Assembly: GCA_030848705.1 (NCBI GenBank)
Contig: CM061240.1
Span: 125,166,998 to 125,230,997 of the forward strand
Source: Heracleum sosnowskyi
Taxonomy: Eukaryota > Streptophyta > Magnoliopsida > Apiales > Apiaceae
DNA: 64,000 nucleotides
Direction: 5' to 3'
The notes under the pieces are model-generated. The model was not told the DNA's origin. It saw only the letters and a list, made by a program, of their open reading frames with translations, and searched no databases. The translations under genes were made by a program, and so were the position numbers. Shown here one piece after another: positions 1-10,188 of this stretch. The first letter of the stretch is position 1. Each line of letters begins with the position of its first letter.

Positions 1-1130
1 TGAATTCAACAGTTTTGTAAAAGTTGACGTCATATCTTAGTTAGCTACAGTTACATTATAATTCACTCCATATAAGATATACTGAGGCTCCTCATATTTT
101 CCAAGCCTTTTGAGATATAAAAGAATGGTTAGAAAGAGATTAAAAATGTGGATGGCAATCACTTTTAAGGACAAAGTTCTAGTATAGAATTAACTTTGAT
201 ACTCGTCCTAGAGTTAAAAAAATATATCTTGGACTACTTAATAAAATCCGAACAGCCAGGATCAATGATAAAATAGAAAAATGATATACAATAATTAGAC
301 TACCGACTATAGAATAATTGTAATCAACCCTGTCCTTTAGTTGGAACTTAGAAACTTTGACATTACGGTAATTCTTTTTTACGTAATGCCATACAATGTG
401 ACTCCAACATAGGAACTCTTTTACCCTTTGTAATTTCCATACAATGTGATTCCAATATTAAAACTCTTTTACCCATTGCAATTCACAAAATAATGTAAGT
501 GTTAGATTAATCAACGAAATAAGGAACTTAACAGATGATCGTCATATAATAGACAAGAGGCAATGTGGCTAATAAGAAGTGAAGTAATATATATGAGAAT
601 AGAAGGAACAAATTCAAGCTAGTAGATTATAAGATTCTGAGCAATTTGTTATGCTAGTCCTTTCCATTGAAGATACAATCATAACTCTAGTTGTCCTATC
701 AGGTATCAACAGATTTTATGTTTTTAAAATTTTACTTGTGTCCATTAGAAGCATTCTAAGAGCACGGCCTTTATAAAGATGCATCAAAAGCTGATATAAT
801 CAATAAAATTTCTGTTGAGGCCACCAACTGAATATTCAGTTTATGTTTAATTAAATCAGTAGAGCGATGCAATCTACAAATGCTAGAAAATTCGGTAACA
901 CATTGTAAAATGCATTCAACAAATACGAGTTGCACCCATTACTGAGGCTAGTAACAGGTGGCAATTGTTCGCCCAATCTACTACTTTAGACAACAAGGAA
1001 CCAGTTAGAGAATGATGGTAAGGTGCTCAAAAGTAGCCAACCCAAAACTATATTAGAATTGGCTTTGTGCGTGAGAATAAATCCCACAAGCAGACATATG
1101 AATTAGCCGATAAACAATAAGCAAATCGAT
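1..1130. other. Spacer with no recognisable gene
   Basis: AT-rich sequence with no long reading frame, no LTR end and no similarity I recognise. It adjoins the truncated 3' end of a copia pol gene: homology to RNase H stops near 1130, and the frame runs on to 1053 through unrelated sequence. No polypurine tract or LTR follows the pol gene, so the copia copy was cut here by deletion or rearrangement. Confidence 0.6.
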
Positions 1131-4100
1131 ATACATTTTGTCACAGAAAATAGGAATTTTCTCAACTCTTATTCCATAATCAAGTAGTTGATTTTTCATC
1201 CATAAAATCTGTGCACAACAACTTCCAGCTGCAATATACTCAGCCTCAGCTGTGGAGGTAGAAACTGAGTTTTGTTTCTTGCTGAACCATGAGACAAGCT
1301 TGTTTCCTAAGAATTGACAGGTGCCTGTTGTGCTTTTCCTGTCAATTTTACATCCTGCAAAATCTGCATCTGAATAACCAATTAGTTCAAAGCCAGATTC
1401 TCTAGGATACCAAATGCCAAGGTTTGGTGTTCCTTTGAGATATCTGAAAATTCTTTTAATAGCAACTAAATGGGATTCCCTAGGATCAGCCTGAAATCTA
1501 GCACATAGACATGTAGCAAACATAATATCAGGTCTACTAGCTGTTAAATATAAAAGTGAGCCTACCATGCCTCTGTAACTTGAAATGTCCACAGATTTTT
1601 CCTTAGTATTCAATTCAAGTTTGGTGGCAGTAGGCATGGGAGTTTTGGCAGGAGAGCATTCCATTAAGTTAAATTTCTTTAATAAATCATGAATGTATTT
1701 TGTTTGACTAATGAAAATACCTTCATTAACTTGCTTCACTTGGAGACCAAGAAAGTAAGTTAATTCTCCCATCATGCTCATTTCATATTTACTTTGCATA
1801 AGCTTGGCAAACTTTTGACAAAGTTTCACATCTGTAGACCCAAAGATTATGTCATCTACATAAATTTGAACAAGTATAGTAGAGCCATTCACAATCCTGT
1901 GAAACAGAGTTTTATCTACAGTACCTCTAGTGAAGTGATTCTCAAGGAGGAACTGTGAAAGTGTGTCATACCAGGCTCTAGGTGCTTGTTTCAAACCATA
2001 GAGTGCTTTGAGGAGGAAGTATACATATTCTGGAAAATCATCATCTTCAAAACCAGGATGTTGACTTACATACACCTCCTCTTCCAATTCCCCATTCAGA
2101 AAAGCACTCTTCACATCCATTTGATAGACTTTGAAATTGGTATGGGCTGCATAGGCTAGGAAAATCCTTATTGCTTCTAGTCTTGCAACAGGAGCAAAGG
2201 TTTCATCAAAATCAATTCCCTCTTCCTGTGAATAGCCTTTTGCAACCAATCTAGCTTTGTTCCTTGTGACTATGCCATTTTCATCCATCTTGTTTCTGAA
2301 CACCCATTTTGTGCCTATGACACTCCTGTCCTTAGGCTTGGGCACCAGCTTCCAAACATTGTTCCTCTCAAATTGGTTTAGCTCCTCTTGCATAGCTAAA
2401 ACCCAATCTGGATCTAGAAGTGCATCCTCAACTTTCTTTGGCTCATCTTGAGACAGAAAGCTGCTATATAGACATTCCTCTTGAGTTGCTCTTCTAGTTT
2501 GGACTTTTGAAGAAACATCACCTATAATAAGTTCAAAGGGATGATCTTTAGTCCATTTCCTTGAGGGAGGAAGATTTGCTCTTGACGAGGTAGCTTCATG
2601 ATCATGATTGCCTTGATTGGATAATTGTCCTTGAGAAACTCCCCCTGAGTTTGTTGTCCCTAATTGATCACTTCTAGAAGCATTTCTGTGACTGTCAACG
2701 GTATGACCATTTTGGCTGTCAACGAAACACTCATTTTGACTGTCAACGAATCCTCCATTATGACTGTCAACGAAATGACCATTTGGTCTGCTAGAAGCTA
2801 TTCTTTTCAATCTCAATACAGCAATTTCATCTTCACTGCTGCTTTCATCTGTGCTAGATACAACAACTTTAGGCTGTTTCTCAGTAGCCTTAACATGATT
2901 CACTTGATCTCCTTCCTCATTTTCAAAAGAAAGACTTTCATGGAAACCTTCATCACAGAGACCTTGAATTTTGAGATCATCAAAAACAACATGTACAGAT
3001 TCCATAACAATGTTGGTTCTGAGGTTATAGACTCTGTAAGCTTTCCCTGCTGCATATCCCACAAATATTGCTTCATCTGCCTTTGCTTCAAATTTCCCCA
3101 AATGCTCAGCTTGATTCCTCAAAACAAAGCATTTGCATCCAAAGACATGAAGAAAATCCAATAGTGGCTTCTTTCTTTTGAGTAGTTGATAAGGGGTCAT
3201 TCCCTTGGACTGATTAATCAAAGAAATATTTTGAGTGAAGTAAGCTGTGTTAACTGCCTCAGCCCAAAAATAAGTTGGTAACTTTGATTCATCTAGCATT
3301 GTCCTTGAAGCTTCAATAAGTGTTCTATTTTTCCTTTCAACTACACCATTTTGTTGTGGTGTCCTTGCTGCTGAAAACTCATGCAAAATACCATTTTCTT
3401 CACAGAACACCTTCATGCTTGAATTCTTGAATTCTGTCCCATTGTCACTCCTAATCCTTCTTACTTTGAAATCAGGATGATTGTTTACCATCTTGATGTG
3501 ATTGATAATGATTTCACTTGCCTCATCTTTTGAGTGTAAAAATAAGGTCCATGTAAATCTAGAAAAATCATCAACAATCACAAGACAATATTTCTTCTTT
3601 GAGATAGACATGACATTTACAGGACCAAACAGATCCATATGAAGTAATTCAAGATGATGGACAATTGATGACTCTGTCTTGCTTTTGAATGATGCCTTCT
3701 TTTGTTTCCCTTTTTGACAGGCATCACACAAACCATCCTTGGAAAACTCCACCTGTGGAATTCCTCTTGCAAGATCTTTCCTCACCAAATCATTCATAAC
3801 TTTAAAATTCAGATGAGATAATTTCTTGTGCCATAGCCAACTTTCATCCTTGCTTGCCTTGCTGAAGAGACAAGTGATGGTGTCTGGACTTGTGCTACTA
3901 AAGTCAGCAATGTACACATTCCCTCTTCTGAATCCAGTCATTACCACATTGTTGTCTCCTCCTTTAGAAACAACACAGGCTTCTTTAGAAAAAGTAACTA
4001 AACATCCTTTGTCACAAAGTTGGCTGATACTAAGCAAATTGTGCTTAAGACCATCCACCAATGCAACCTCATCTATGATGACATTCTCTTTTGAAATCAA

Positions 4101-4289
4101 GCCATATCCCTTAGTGTAGCCTTTGTTGTCATCTCCAAAAGCAATACAAGGGCCACCTCTTTCCTGAAACTCTGTGAGCAGGGTAGAATCACCAGTCATG
4201 TGTCTTGAACAACCACTATCCAAGTACCAAAGATTCCTTTTGTCTCCCTGCACACAACAAAACCAAATCAAGTTGATTTTGGTACCCAA
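1053..4289 (-). CDS. pol: Copia pol polyprotein: protease, integrase, RT, RNase H (3'-truncated)
   Basis: One open frame of about 1078 codons. From the N terminus: aspartic protease with WYLDSGCSRHMTGD (residues ~21-34); GAG-pre-integrase zinc region (WLWHKKLSHLN ... CDACQKGKQ); integrase core with DLFGPV, the DDFSRFTW stretch and a TPQQNGVVERKNR motif; then an acidic linker with four FVDS/TVDS repeats. The reverse transcriptase has KARLVAKGYSQEEGIDFDETFAPVA split over its conserved block, MDVKSAFLNGEL, and the catalytic YVDD at nucleotides 1851-1862 (residue ~810). RNase H has YSDADFAG and STAEAEYIA. The last ~28 residues are unrelated read-through past the truncation. No stop interrupts the catalytic domains, but with no complete gag or LTRs the copy cannot move itself. 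The protein start is not a true initiator; pol was once fused to gag and is now one frameshift away (near 4270-4290). Confidence 0.88.
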   Translation of the reverse strand: MGTKINLIWFCCVQGDKRNLWYLDSGCSRHMTGDSTLLTEFQERGGPCIAFGDDNKGYTKGYGLISKENVIIDEVALVDGLKHNLLSISQLCDKGCLVTFSKEACVVSKGGDNNVVMTGFRRGNVYIADFSSTSPDTITCLFSKASKDESWLWHKKLSHLNFKVMNDLVRKDLARGIPQVEFSKDGLCDACQKGKQKKASFKSKTESSIVHHLELLHMDLFGPVNVMSISKKKYCLVIVDDFSRFTWTLFLHSKDEASEIIINHIKMVNNHPDFKVRRIRSDNGTEFKNSSMKVFCEENGILHEFSAARTPQQNGVVERKNRTLIEASRTMLDESKLPTYFWAEAVNTAYFTQNISLINQSKGMTPYQLLKRKKPLLDFLHVFGCKCFVLRNQAEHLGKFEAKADEAIFVGYAAGKAYRVYNLRTNIVMESVHVVFDDLKIQGLCDEGFHESLSFENEEGDQVNHVKATEKQPKVVVSSTDESSSEDEIAVLRLKRIASSRPNGHFVDSHNGGFVDSQNECFVDSQNGHTVDSHRNASRSDQLGTTNSGGVSQGQLSNQGNHDHEATSSRANLPPSRKWTKDHPFELIIGDVSSKVQTRRATQEECLYSSFLSQDEPKKVEDALLDPDWVLAMQEELNQFERNNVWKLVPKPKDRSVIGTKWVFRNKMDENGIVTRNKARLVAKGYSQEEGIDFDETFAPVARLEAIRIFLAYAAHTNFKVYQMDVKSAFLNGELEEEVYVSQHPGFEDDDFPEYVYFLLKALYGLKQAPRAWYDTLSQFLLENHFTRGTVDKTLFHRIVNGSTILVQIYVDDIIFGSTDVKLCQKFAKLMQSKYEMSMMGELTYFLGLQVKQVNEGIFISQTKYIHDLLKKFNLMECSPAKTPMPTATKLELNTKEKSVDISSYRGMVGSLLYLTASRPDIMFATCLCARFQADPRESHLVAIKRIFRYLKGTPNLGIWYPRESGFELIGYSDADFAGCKIDRKSTTGTCQFLGNKLVSWFSKKQNSVSTSTAEAEYIAAGSCCAQILWMKNQLLDYGIRVEKIPIFCDKMYIDLLIVYRLIHMSACGIYSHAQSQF

Positions 4290-5702
4290 GTTTCCTTGGG
4301 TCCTGTTTTGTTAGCCTTTGCTTTTCCCTTTATATCATTTTTCACCTTGGGCTCAGATTGATTTAAATCAATCTTTACCCTTGGTGTTGATTTCTGAGGG
4401 TTGCTCACATTTTCATTCACAACATGCATAGTTGGAGGAACAAACACGTTATTCATATTCCATGGCATTTGTGGCACATTAAACATATTCATGTATGGAC
4501 TAGGCACAAATGGCATGCTGGCATATGGATTTTGAAATTGTGCATATGGAGCAAACAAGTTAGGCATAACATGCATTGTAGGCATAAAACCATTCATTGC
4601 AGGCTTAGACATTTTCACTTTAGCAGTCTTCTTAAGAGATTTGCAGTTAGTAGATAAATGACTAACACTTCCACAATTGACACATGTCTTTCTAGGAGCA
4701 TATTTATCAGGTGTGTAATTGTTGTGTTTATTAATCGCAACTTTGCCATTCCTGTTATTCTTTTATTTCCCTTAGCCTCAACTTGAACATTTTCTAACTT
4801 ATCTTTCAATTGCTTGTTGGACAAGTGACCTACATTAGCTCTCTCAACAGGCTTCTCAACTTTCTTTGATTTACTAGACTCACCTTGAACAAAGTTCTTG
4901 GTGACATGACCATACTTGTTATTAAGTCTAGTGAGTTCTTCTTTTCTTTTCTCTGTCAACGAAACAGCTTGATCGGTTGATGGTTCATCTGTCAACGAAA
5001 CATTGCATTCCGTTGACATATCAACCTTCAACAAATGATCATTGTTGTTTGTTGACTCTGTTTCTGATTCTAAGGTTTCACCAACATACCCTAGCTTCTC
5101 TTTGTTCTTTTTCCATGATTGTTCACAGAAAGATTCCATACCTTGAACATTAATGATGTTGTTAGCAACATTCCTGGCATCTTTCCATTTAGCAATCACA
5201 CTTTGTTCTATTTCAAGTTGTGTTTTAAGAATTTCTTCCCTTTCTAACACGTTCTCAAGTTCCTTCTTAGCATCCCTACTAACACACCTCATTTTCTCAA
5301 ATTCAATGAGCTGTGCTTCTAACATTGCATTCTTATCACTTAAGAGCAGATTAGACTCTTTTATTCTTGAATTCTCTTTGGTAATTGATTTAAGAGTAAC
5401 ACGCAAGTTATATAGTACAGTAGACATTTCATTTACTGCACTATCACATTCCTCTTTAGAAAGCTCAGAAAGATTAGTAATTGTTACCTGGTTGCTTGAG
5501 GAGCTTGCTTCCTGCTCATGATTGTTAGCCATAAGAGCCAAGTTGACATACTCAACATCATCATCAGAATCTTCACCATTACCAGCCCAATCATACTCCT
5601 GAGACATGAAAGCCTTTTCTTTTTGCTTGGGAAGTTCAAAGTATTTCTTTTTATAATCAACAGGCTCAAATTTCCTGTTGCCCTTCTCAACCTTGGGTTC
5701 CA
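1131..5702 (-). mobile_element. Truncated Ty1/copia (Sirevirus-like) element, no LTRs
   Basis: Gag and pol order on the minus strand is gag C-terminal half, zinc knuckle, protease, integrase, reverse transcriptase, RNase H, which is the copia order. The 5' edge lies near 5702, where gag coding gives way abruptly to AT-rich repeat sequence. The 3' edge lies near 1130, inside RNase H. No LTR, primer site or target duplication flanks it. The long gag linker with coiled coil and the pol style resemble Sirevirus (SIRE/Maximus) elements; this lineage call is inference. The solo LTR at 7107-8108 probably belongs to the same family, since both carry many copies of a CGTTGAC motif. Confidence 0.85.
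4268..5702 (-). pseudogene. gag: Copia gag C-terminal half, frameshifted
   Basis: Two overlapping frames cover this gag remnant. From 5702 to about 4760 runs an acidic, serine-rich region (MSQEYDWAGNGEDSDDD), then a long predicted coiled coil (NLRVTLKSITKENSRIKES and following), then VDMSTE/VSLTDEPS repeats. A one-base frameshift near 4750-4770 moves the frame; the CCHC zinc knuckle CVNCGSVSHLSTNC lies at about 4640-4690 in the new frame. It leads into a Met/Pro/Asn-rich linker (NPYASMPFVPSPYMN) and ends at 4268 with KETWVPKST. A second frameshift separates it from pol. The capsid part and the start codon are missing because the element is truncated at about 5702. Gag would package element RNA; this copy cannot. 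Confidence 0.75.
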
Positions 5703-5830
5703 GGAAAAATAGAAAAGTAATGTGTTTTAGCTGAAAAAGGTAATTAATATTTAATGTAATTATTATTTTAAATGATTAAATTCATTAAAATAGGTTTTCA
5801 AATAAATAAGTAAAGATTTGCCCATGATAA

Positions 5831-5970
5831 TTTTGGAAAAACGAGAGATTTTAGCATGGAAACATAGAAAAAGTACTCCCCCGTCCCACTAATTTTGTGA
5901 TATTTTTGGAAAAAGAGAGATTTTAGCATGGAAACATAGAAAAAGTACTCCCCCGTCCCACTAATTTTGT
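5831..5970. repeat. ~72-bp tandem duplication including the MITE start
   Basis: The segment from ttttggaaaa through catggaaacatagaaaaag to cccccgtcccactaatttt occurs twice head to tail (about 5831-5902 and 5903-5970), with almost no differences. The second copy runs on into a full Stowaway-like MITE; the first has only its first ~20 bases. Confidence 0.8.
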
Positions 5971-6155
5971 CACCAATCAGATTTCCACCTTTTATTCAAT
6001 CATATTAAACAAAAAAATAATTACCAAAAGATTATATTGTTTTCCAAATAAGTTAACATATTTGACACTTGACATACCATATTAATTGAAAGTGGACAAC
6101 TTTTTTGGGAAAAACAGAATAGGAAATGTGGCCAAAATAAATAGGACGGAGGGAG
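5948..6155. mobile_element. Stowaway-like MITE (208 bp)
   Basis: Terminal inverted repeats read ctcccccgtcccac on the left and ggacggagggag on the right (reverse complement ctccctccgtcc). This is the classic plant Stowaway terminus of Tc1/mariner type. Both ends are flanked by TA (5946-5947 and 6156-6157), the expected target duplication. The interior is AT-rich and non-coding; movement would need a mariner-like transposase in trans. Confidence 0.85.
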
Positions 6156-7106
6156 TAACATTTTTAGCTGAAAAAGGTAATTGTCCGTGATATTTTTGGA
6201 AAAAGAGAGGATTTTGTTAGAAAAAAATAGAAAAATAATGTGTTTTAGCAGAAAAAGGTAATTATTATTTAATGTTTTATTATGTAACGTTTTTTTAGAG
6301 ATAAGTAAAGGTAATTAAGTAAAAACACGAAGTACCTTAAAACAGGTACCAAAAAATTGGTAACGTACCGACCAACTTTTAATGTTTCATATTTAATAAT
6401 ACTAGCTTAAAATGCAATGCATGGATTGTTTTTAACAATTATTATTTTTTATACGTTTTAATATTTTATTAATTACATTTGTTAAATTAAATAAGTAGGC
6501 GTGTCAACCTTTTTTAAATAATTAAAAGTATTAAAATATGTTTTAAAATAAATAAGTTACGGTTTGTCCCTGATATTTTTGAAAAAAAGGATGTGTTTTA
6601 GTAAGAAAAAATAGAAAAATTAACATGTTTTAGTTGAAAAAGGAAAAATAAATAGGCGTGTTAATTATTTTTAAATAATTAAAAGTATTAAAATTAGTTT
6701 TTTTTGAGGAAGTATTAAAATTAGTTTTAAAATAAATAAGTAACGGTTTGCCCGTGATATTTTTGGAAATGAATGAGTTTCGGTAAGGAAAAAATAGAAA
6801 AAGTAACATATTTTAGTTGAAAAAGGTAATTGCCCGTGATTAAAAGTATTAAAATAGGTTTTAAAATAAATAAGTAAGGGTTTGACCGTAATATTTTTGG
6901 AAAAGGAGGAGTTTTAGTAAGAAAAAGAAGCATGTTTTAGTTGAAAAATGTAATTGCCCGTAATTAGAAGTATTAAAATAGGTTTTAAAATAAATAAGTA
7001 AGAGTTTTTCCGTGATATTTTTAGAAAAAGAAAGGATTTTAGTAAGAAAAATAGAAAAAGTAAGTTAAAAAAGGAAATTGCCCGTGATATTTTTGGAAAA
7101 TGAGGG

Positions 7107-8108
7107 TGTTAATCCCAAATGACCTAACAGAATTGTAGAGGGGGGGGGGGGTTGAATACAATTACTTGATATTTCTCAAACTTAAAAACAACTTACAAAT
7201 TAAAACTGAACTTATAAAATAAAAACCACAAGCACTTAATAATTTCAGTTGGATTGTTTGATGATCCAACTGAAGTGATTTTTATTGCGGAAATAATCTG
7301 TGATACAAAAGTACACAGCTGCTCAGTTACAATAATGTAGAGAAGAAAATGCTCTCAAAAATAGCTAATACAATCTATTTGTTTTTCTTCTCTTCTTTCT
7401 AAAGTAACTGCTACACTTGGTTATATAAACCCAAGTTTACAACTCTATTTTTGGCTACACTAAAAGTACAATGAGTAACCGCCAATAGTTTGCTTTTCAT
7501 CCCTTTGTCCAGTGATCCTTGGAGATATTTGCTTTTGTCTTCATGCTTATTATGATAATTCCCAAGAGCCCAAATGGAAACTGGGATGTTTCCTTATTCC
7601 CCATGTCCATTTTAATGGTTTCCAATGCAAAGTACACTTCCACATCACCTTTAGATCTGTTCAGTAAACTGTCACTATCACTTTGTCAACTATTCAGAAA
7701 AGCAATAATGATTCATTGATAGCAGGGAGATGTGTTTCGTTGATAGCTTTATTCTTCATTTCGTTGATGAGTAAACTCCATACCGTTGACAGAGTAATCT
7801 TCATTCCGTTGACATGTCTTCACTTAGGCAAAATTACAAGGCATAAGATATTTAAAATTAACCAACCTATTTTGCCTATCTAGTACTTAGTCAACATGAC
7901 TTAGAAAACCTATCCAATATCTACAATGAAATGCATATCAAACTAGAAGTATTGTACAGTGCAATTGCTACATCACTCATTTCGTTGATGAGCTTCCTGT
8001 CAACGGAATGCTGCAAAGCATGCCATTTCGTTGACAGCTACAAAATGACTTTACACAAATTCTACTAAGTGTTTTATGTTTATCATCAAGAACAACATAT
8101 TCCTAACA
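7107..8108 (-). mobile_element. Copia solo LTR (1002 bp)
   Basis: Read on the minus strand it starts TGTTAGGAATATG and ends GGGATTAACA, that is TG...CA. It is flanked by a perfect 5-bp duplication gaggg (7102-7106, 8109-8113), and the repeat sequence on either side is continuous once it is removed. There is no primer-binding site beside it, so it is a solo LTR left by LTR-LTR recombination. Its end resembles the LTR of the copia at 14626-25383 (a G-rich run followed by ttgaatacaatt), showing a related family. It carries at least seven copies of the cgttga(c/t) motif seen also in the copia coding fragment at 1131-5702. A TATATAA box lies near 7421-7430. The 12-G run at 7139-7150 is a homopolymer. 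Confidence 0.88.
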
Positions 8109-8286
8109 GAGGGGTTTTGTTAGAAAGAATCTAAATGTGTTTTAGCTGAAAAGGTAATTGGTTATAAACAAATAATGTTATTATTTTTTTTTTATAAATA
8201 AGTAAGAGTAATTAAGTAAAAACACTTTGATACCGACCGACCGAACAAACTTTTAATGTTTCTTCTATTATATAATAGTATAGATA

Positions 8287-8325
<39 letters not shown>

Positions 8326-9145
8326 ATATATCAACATTATATATATGTTGTCCGTGTTATTTTTAGAATATGAATTGTTTTAGTTAGAAAATATAAAACA
8401 GGTAATGTTCTGAAAAAGGCGGTTAGTTATTTATTAATAATTATATTAAATTATGTTATTTTATTTATATATGTTGCCCATGTTATTTTTAGAAGATGAA
8501 TTGTTTAAGTTAGAAAATATAATACATGTAATGTGCCCGTTTTTAGAAAATGGATTGTTTTAGTTAGAAAATATAAAACAGGCAATGTGTTTTAGCTGAA
8601 AAAGGTAATTATTTAGTTATTTGCTATTATAATATTATAGTTTTATTTTATTAAATAAATTAGCTATGGTGTTTTTAGAGAAAGAGGAATTTTAGTTAAA
8701 AAAATATAAAAGGTACTATATATAATAATTTTTAGTATTCTATCCAACGACTATCATTATATTGATTTAAAAGATTCAACGGTGGAGAATTGAGTGAACA
8801 AACTATGAATGACCAAACTATAAACCAAACTTTTAATATTTCCGTCTTTAATATAATAGTATAGATATATGCAATACATTCATCAGTTCATGTTCTTATA
8901 AAAAATTTACAATCGAAAATATATTGGAAAATCTAAGATTTCAAAATGAAGAACCAAAAATCTAAAAGACAAAGTTTCCCCAGATTTTCATAGCATGTGA
9001 CAGTTTGACATCCGAACTCCAACTTGAACTAATGAACTTAATTGACCTATTCACCGTTGAAATATAAAATAAAAAGAAATCAAATTATATATTAGAAAAT
9101 AATACATGTTTATCTTAGTTAATATACTAAAATAGCAGATTATCA
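8109..9145. repeat. AT-rich repeat array, continuation
   Basis: Continues the array interrupted by the solo LTR: gttagaaaatataaaaca, tgttttagctgaaaaagg and related phrases recur at about 8109-8160, 8340-8420, 8470-8540 and 8550-8620. Segments ending aacttttaatgttt ... tataatagtatagat occur at about 8250-8285 and 8830-8865, and a weaker one at 6380-6410, suggesting a repeated terminus. No gene is seen. Confidence 0.5.
8288..8321. repeat. (TA)n microsatellite
   Basis: Uninterrupted TA dinucleotide run of about 34 bp inside the AT-rich array. Confidence 0.95.
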
Positions 9146-9153
9146 GGACAAAC

Positions 9154-9622
9154 CAGTGTTGTAAAAAGCGCATTATGCGGCCGCCTATGCGGACGCTTAA
9201 GCGGAATCGGACCCTAAACGCTTCGATTTTATACTAAGCGGGTAATTATGCGTTTTTGAAGATTAAGCGGTCTAGTAAGCGGATTAAGCGGTCATTAAAC
9301 GGATTTAAGCGGTCAAAATGATGTTGACCTGCTAATTTTTTATTTTAAAATAATAATATTTATTATAATATGACTATAATTATCATAAAATTTTAAAATT
9401 ACCTTTTCTCGTTAAGAACGTTTTATCTTTAAATTCTTTTTACTTAATTATTACATAATTTTAATTTTACATGTAATAATATCATATTTAAAAATTTAAA
9501 TATATATATTATTAATCCGATTAGTGAGCCGCTTAAAATTCCGCTTAAGCGTCCGCTTAGCCGCTTAAACACTGGAAGGTTCTCTCACCGTTTAGGACCG
9601 TTTTACGCTTTTTAGAACACCG
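9154..9622. mobile_element. hAT-type MITE (469 bp)
   Basis: Termini CAGTGTTGTAAAAAGCG (left) and CGCTTTTTAGAACACCG (right) form imperfect terminal inverted repeats. A perfect 8-bp duplication ggacaaac flanks the element (9146-9153, 9623-9630), as expected of hAT transposition. The subterminal regions hold many short copies of taagcgg/ccgctta in both orientations (9180-9310 and 9520-9600), likely transposase-binding repeats. The centre is AT-rich and non-coding. Confidence 0.9.
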
Positions 9623-9802
9623 GGACAAACTATTACATGTAAAAAATGAAACAGGGTGTGTGAAAATGATATATATTCATAACAATTGATACATTTTTCC
9701 GAGAAATTGTAATGGAAGGGCTGAACAATAGTCTTTAAATTAAGATTAATCTTAATTTTCTACAAATACAATATGTCAATAACATATCTGCAAGATGAGT
9801 TA

Positions 9803-10188
9803 AGTTCTATGGAGACCATCTTTTTTGTGGAGACCCGGAGACCACATACGTTCTGCAATTTGAATTTAGCAAAATATAATATTGTATAAATTATGTTCTA
9901 TGAAAATAACAATTTTCATTTAAAATCTTTAAAATTATATATGTTTTGCAAGTAAAACATAGCAAAACATATTGTTCTACAAAACATGTTCGGTATAGAG
10001 AACATTCATGTTTAGTTTACAGAACTTACATGATTTGTAAGATTTTCAATGAAATAGTGATTTTCATAAAATATACTTTGCAAAACAGTACATTTTGCAA
10101 ATTTTTTATTACAAAATATGATCTATTTTGCCAAATTTAGATTGCAGAACATATGTGGTCTCCGGGTCTTCACAAAAAAGGTGGTCTC
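9803..10188. mobile_element. Harbinger-like MITE, split by the gypsy element
   Basis: The left end agttctatggagaccatc is matched by an inverted copy whose last bases lie beyond the gypsy 3' LTR (41887-41895, ending atagaact). The long inverted repeat includes ggagacccggagaccacat near 9830 and atgtggtctccgggtctt near 10154. TTA flanks the composite (9800-9802 and 41896-41898), the 3-bp duplication typical of PIF/Harbinger. Without the gypsy the MITE is about 395 bp. The interior has many tgcaaaac/gttctgca phrases and no gene. Confidence 0.78.

Larger units (their letters stand above)
5703..7106. repeat. Degenerate AT-rich interspersed repeat array
   Basis: A ~115-130 bp module recurs in diverged form, with phrases such as aaataaataagtaa, gtgatatttttggaaaa, ttttagtaagaaaaa and ttttagctgaaaaaggtaat. 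Clear copies start near 5805, 6545, 6727, 6865, 6985 and 7075. The array resumes at 8109 after the solo LTR. I see no coding capacity and cannot assign it to a known family; a chewed-up tandem repeat or a degenerate Helitron-like element is possible. Confidence 0.55.

Noticed and set aside
2664..3164. Plus-strand 166-codon frame opposite copia pol
   Set aside because: Antisense shadow of integrase/linker; its VNE/VNG repeats are the mirror of the VDS repeats.
7139..7150. Long G runs (also near 31635 and 34467) as G-quadruplex or functional sites
   Set aside because: Single uninterrupted homopolymers are also common assembly or slippage artefacts; no supporting structure is seen, though the 34467 run is kept above for its likeness to a polypurine tract.
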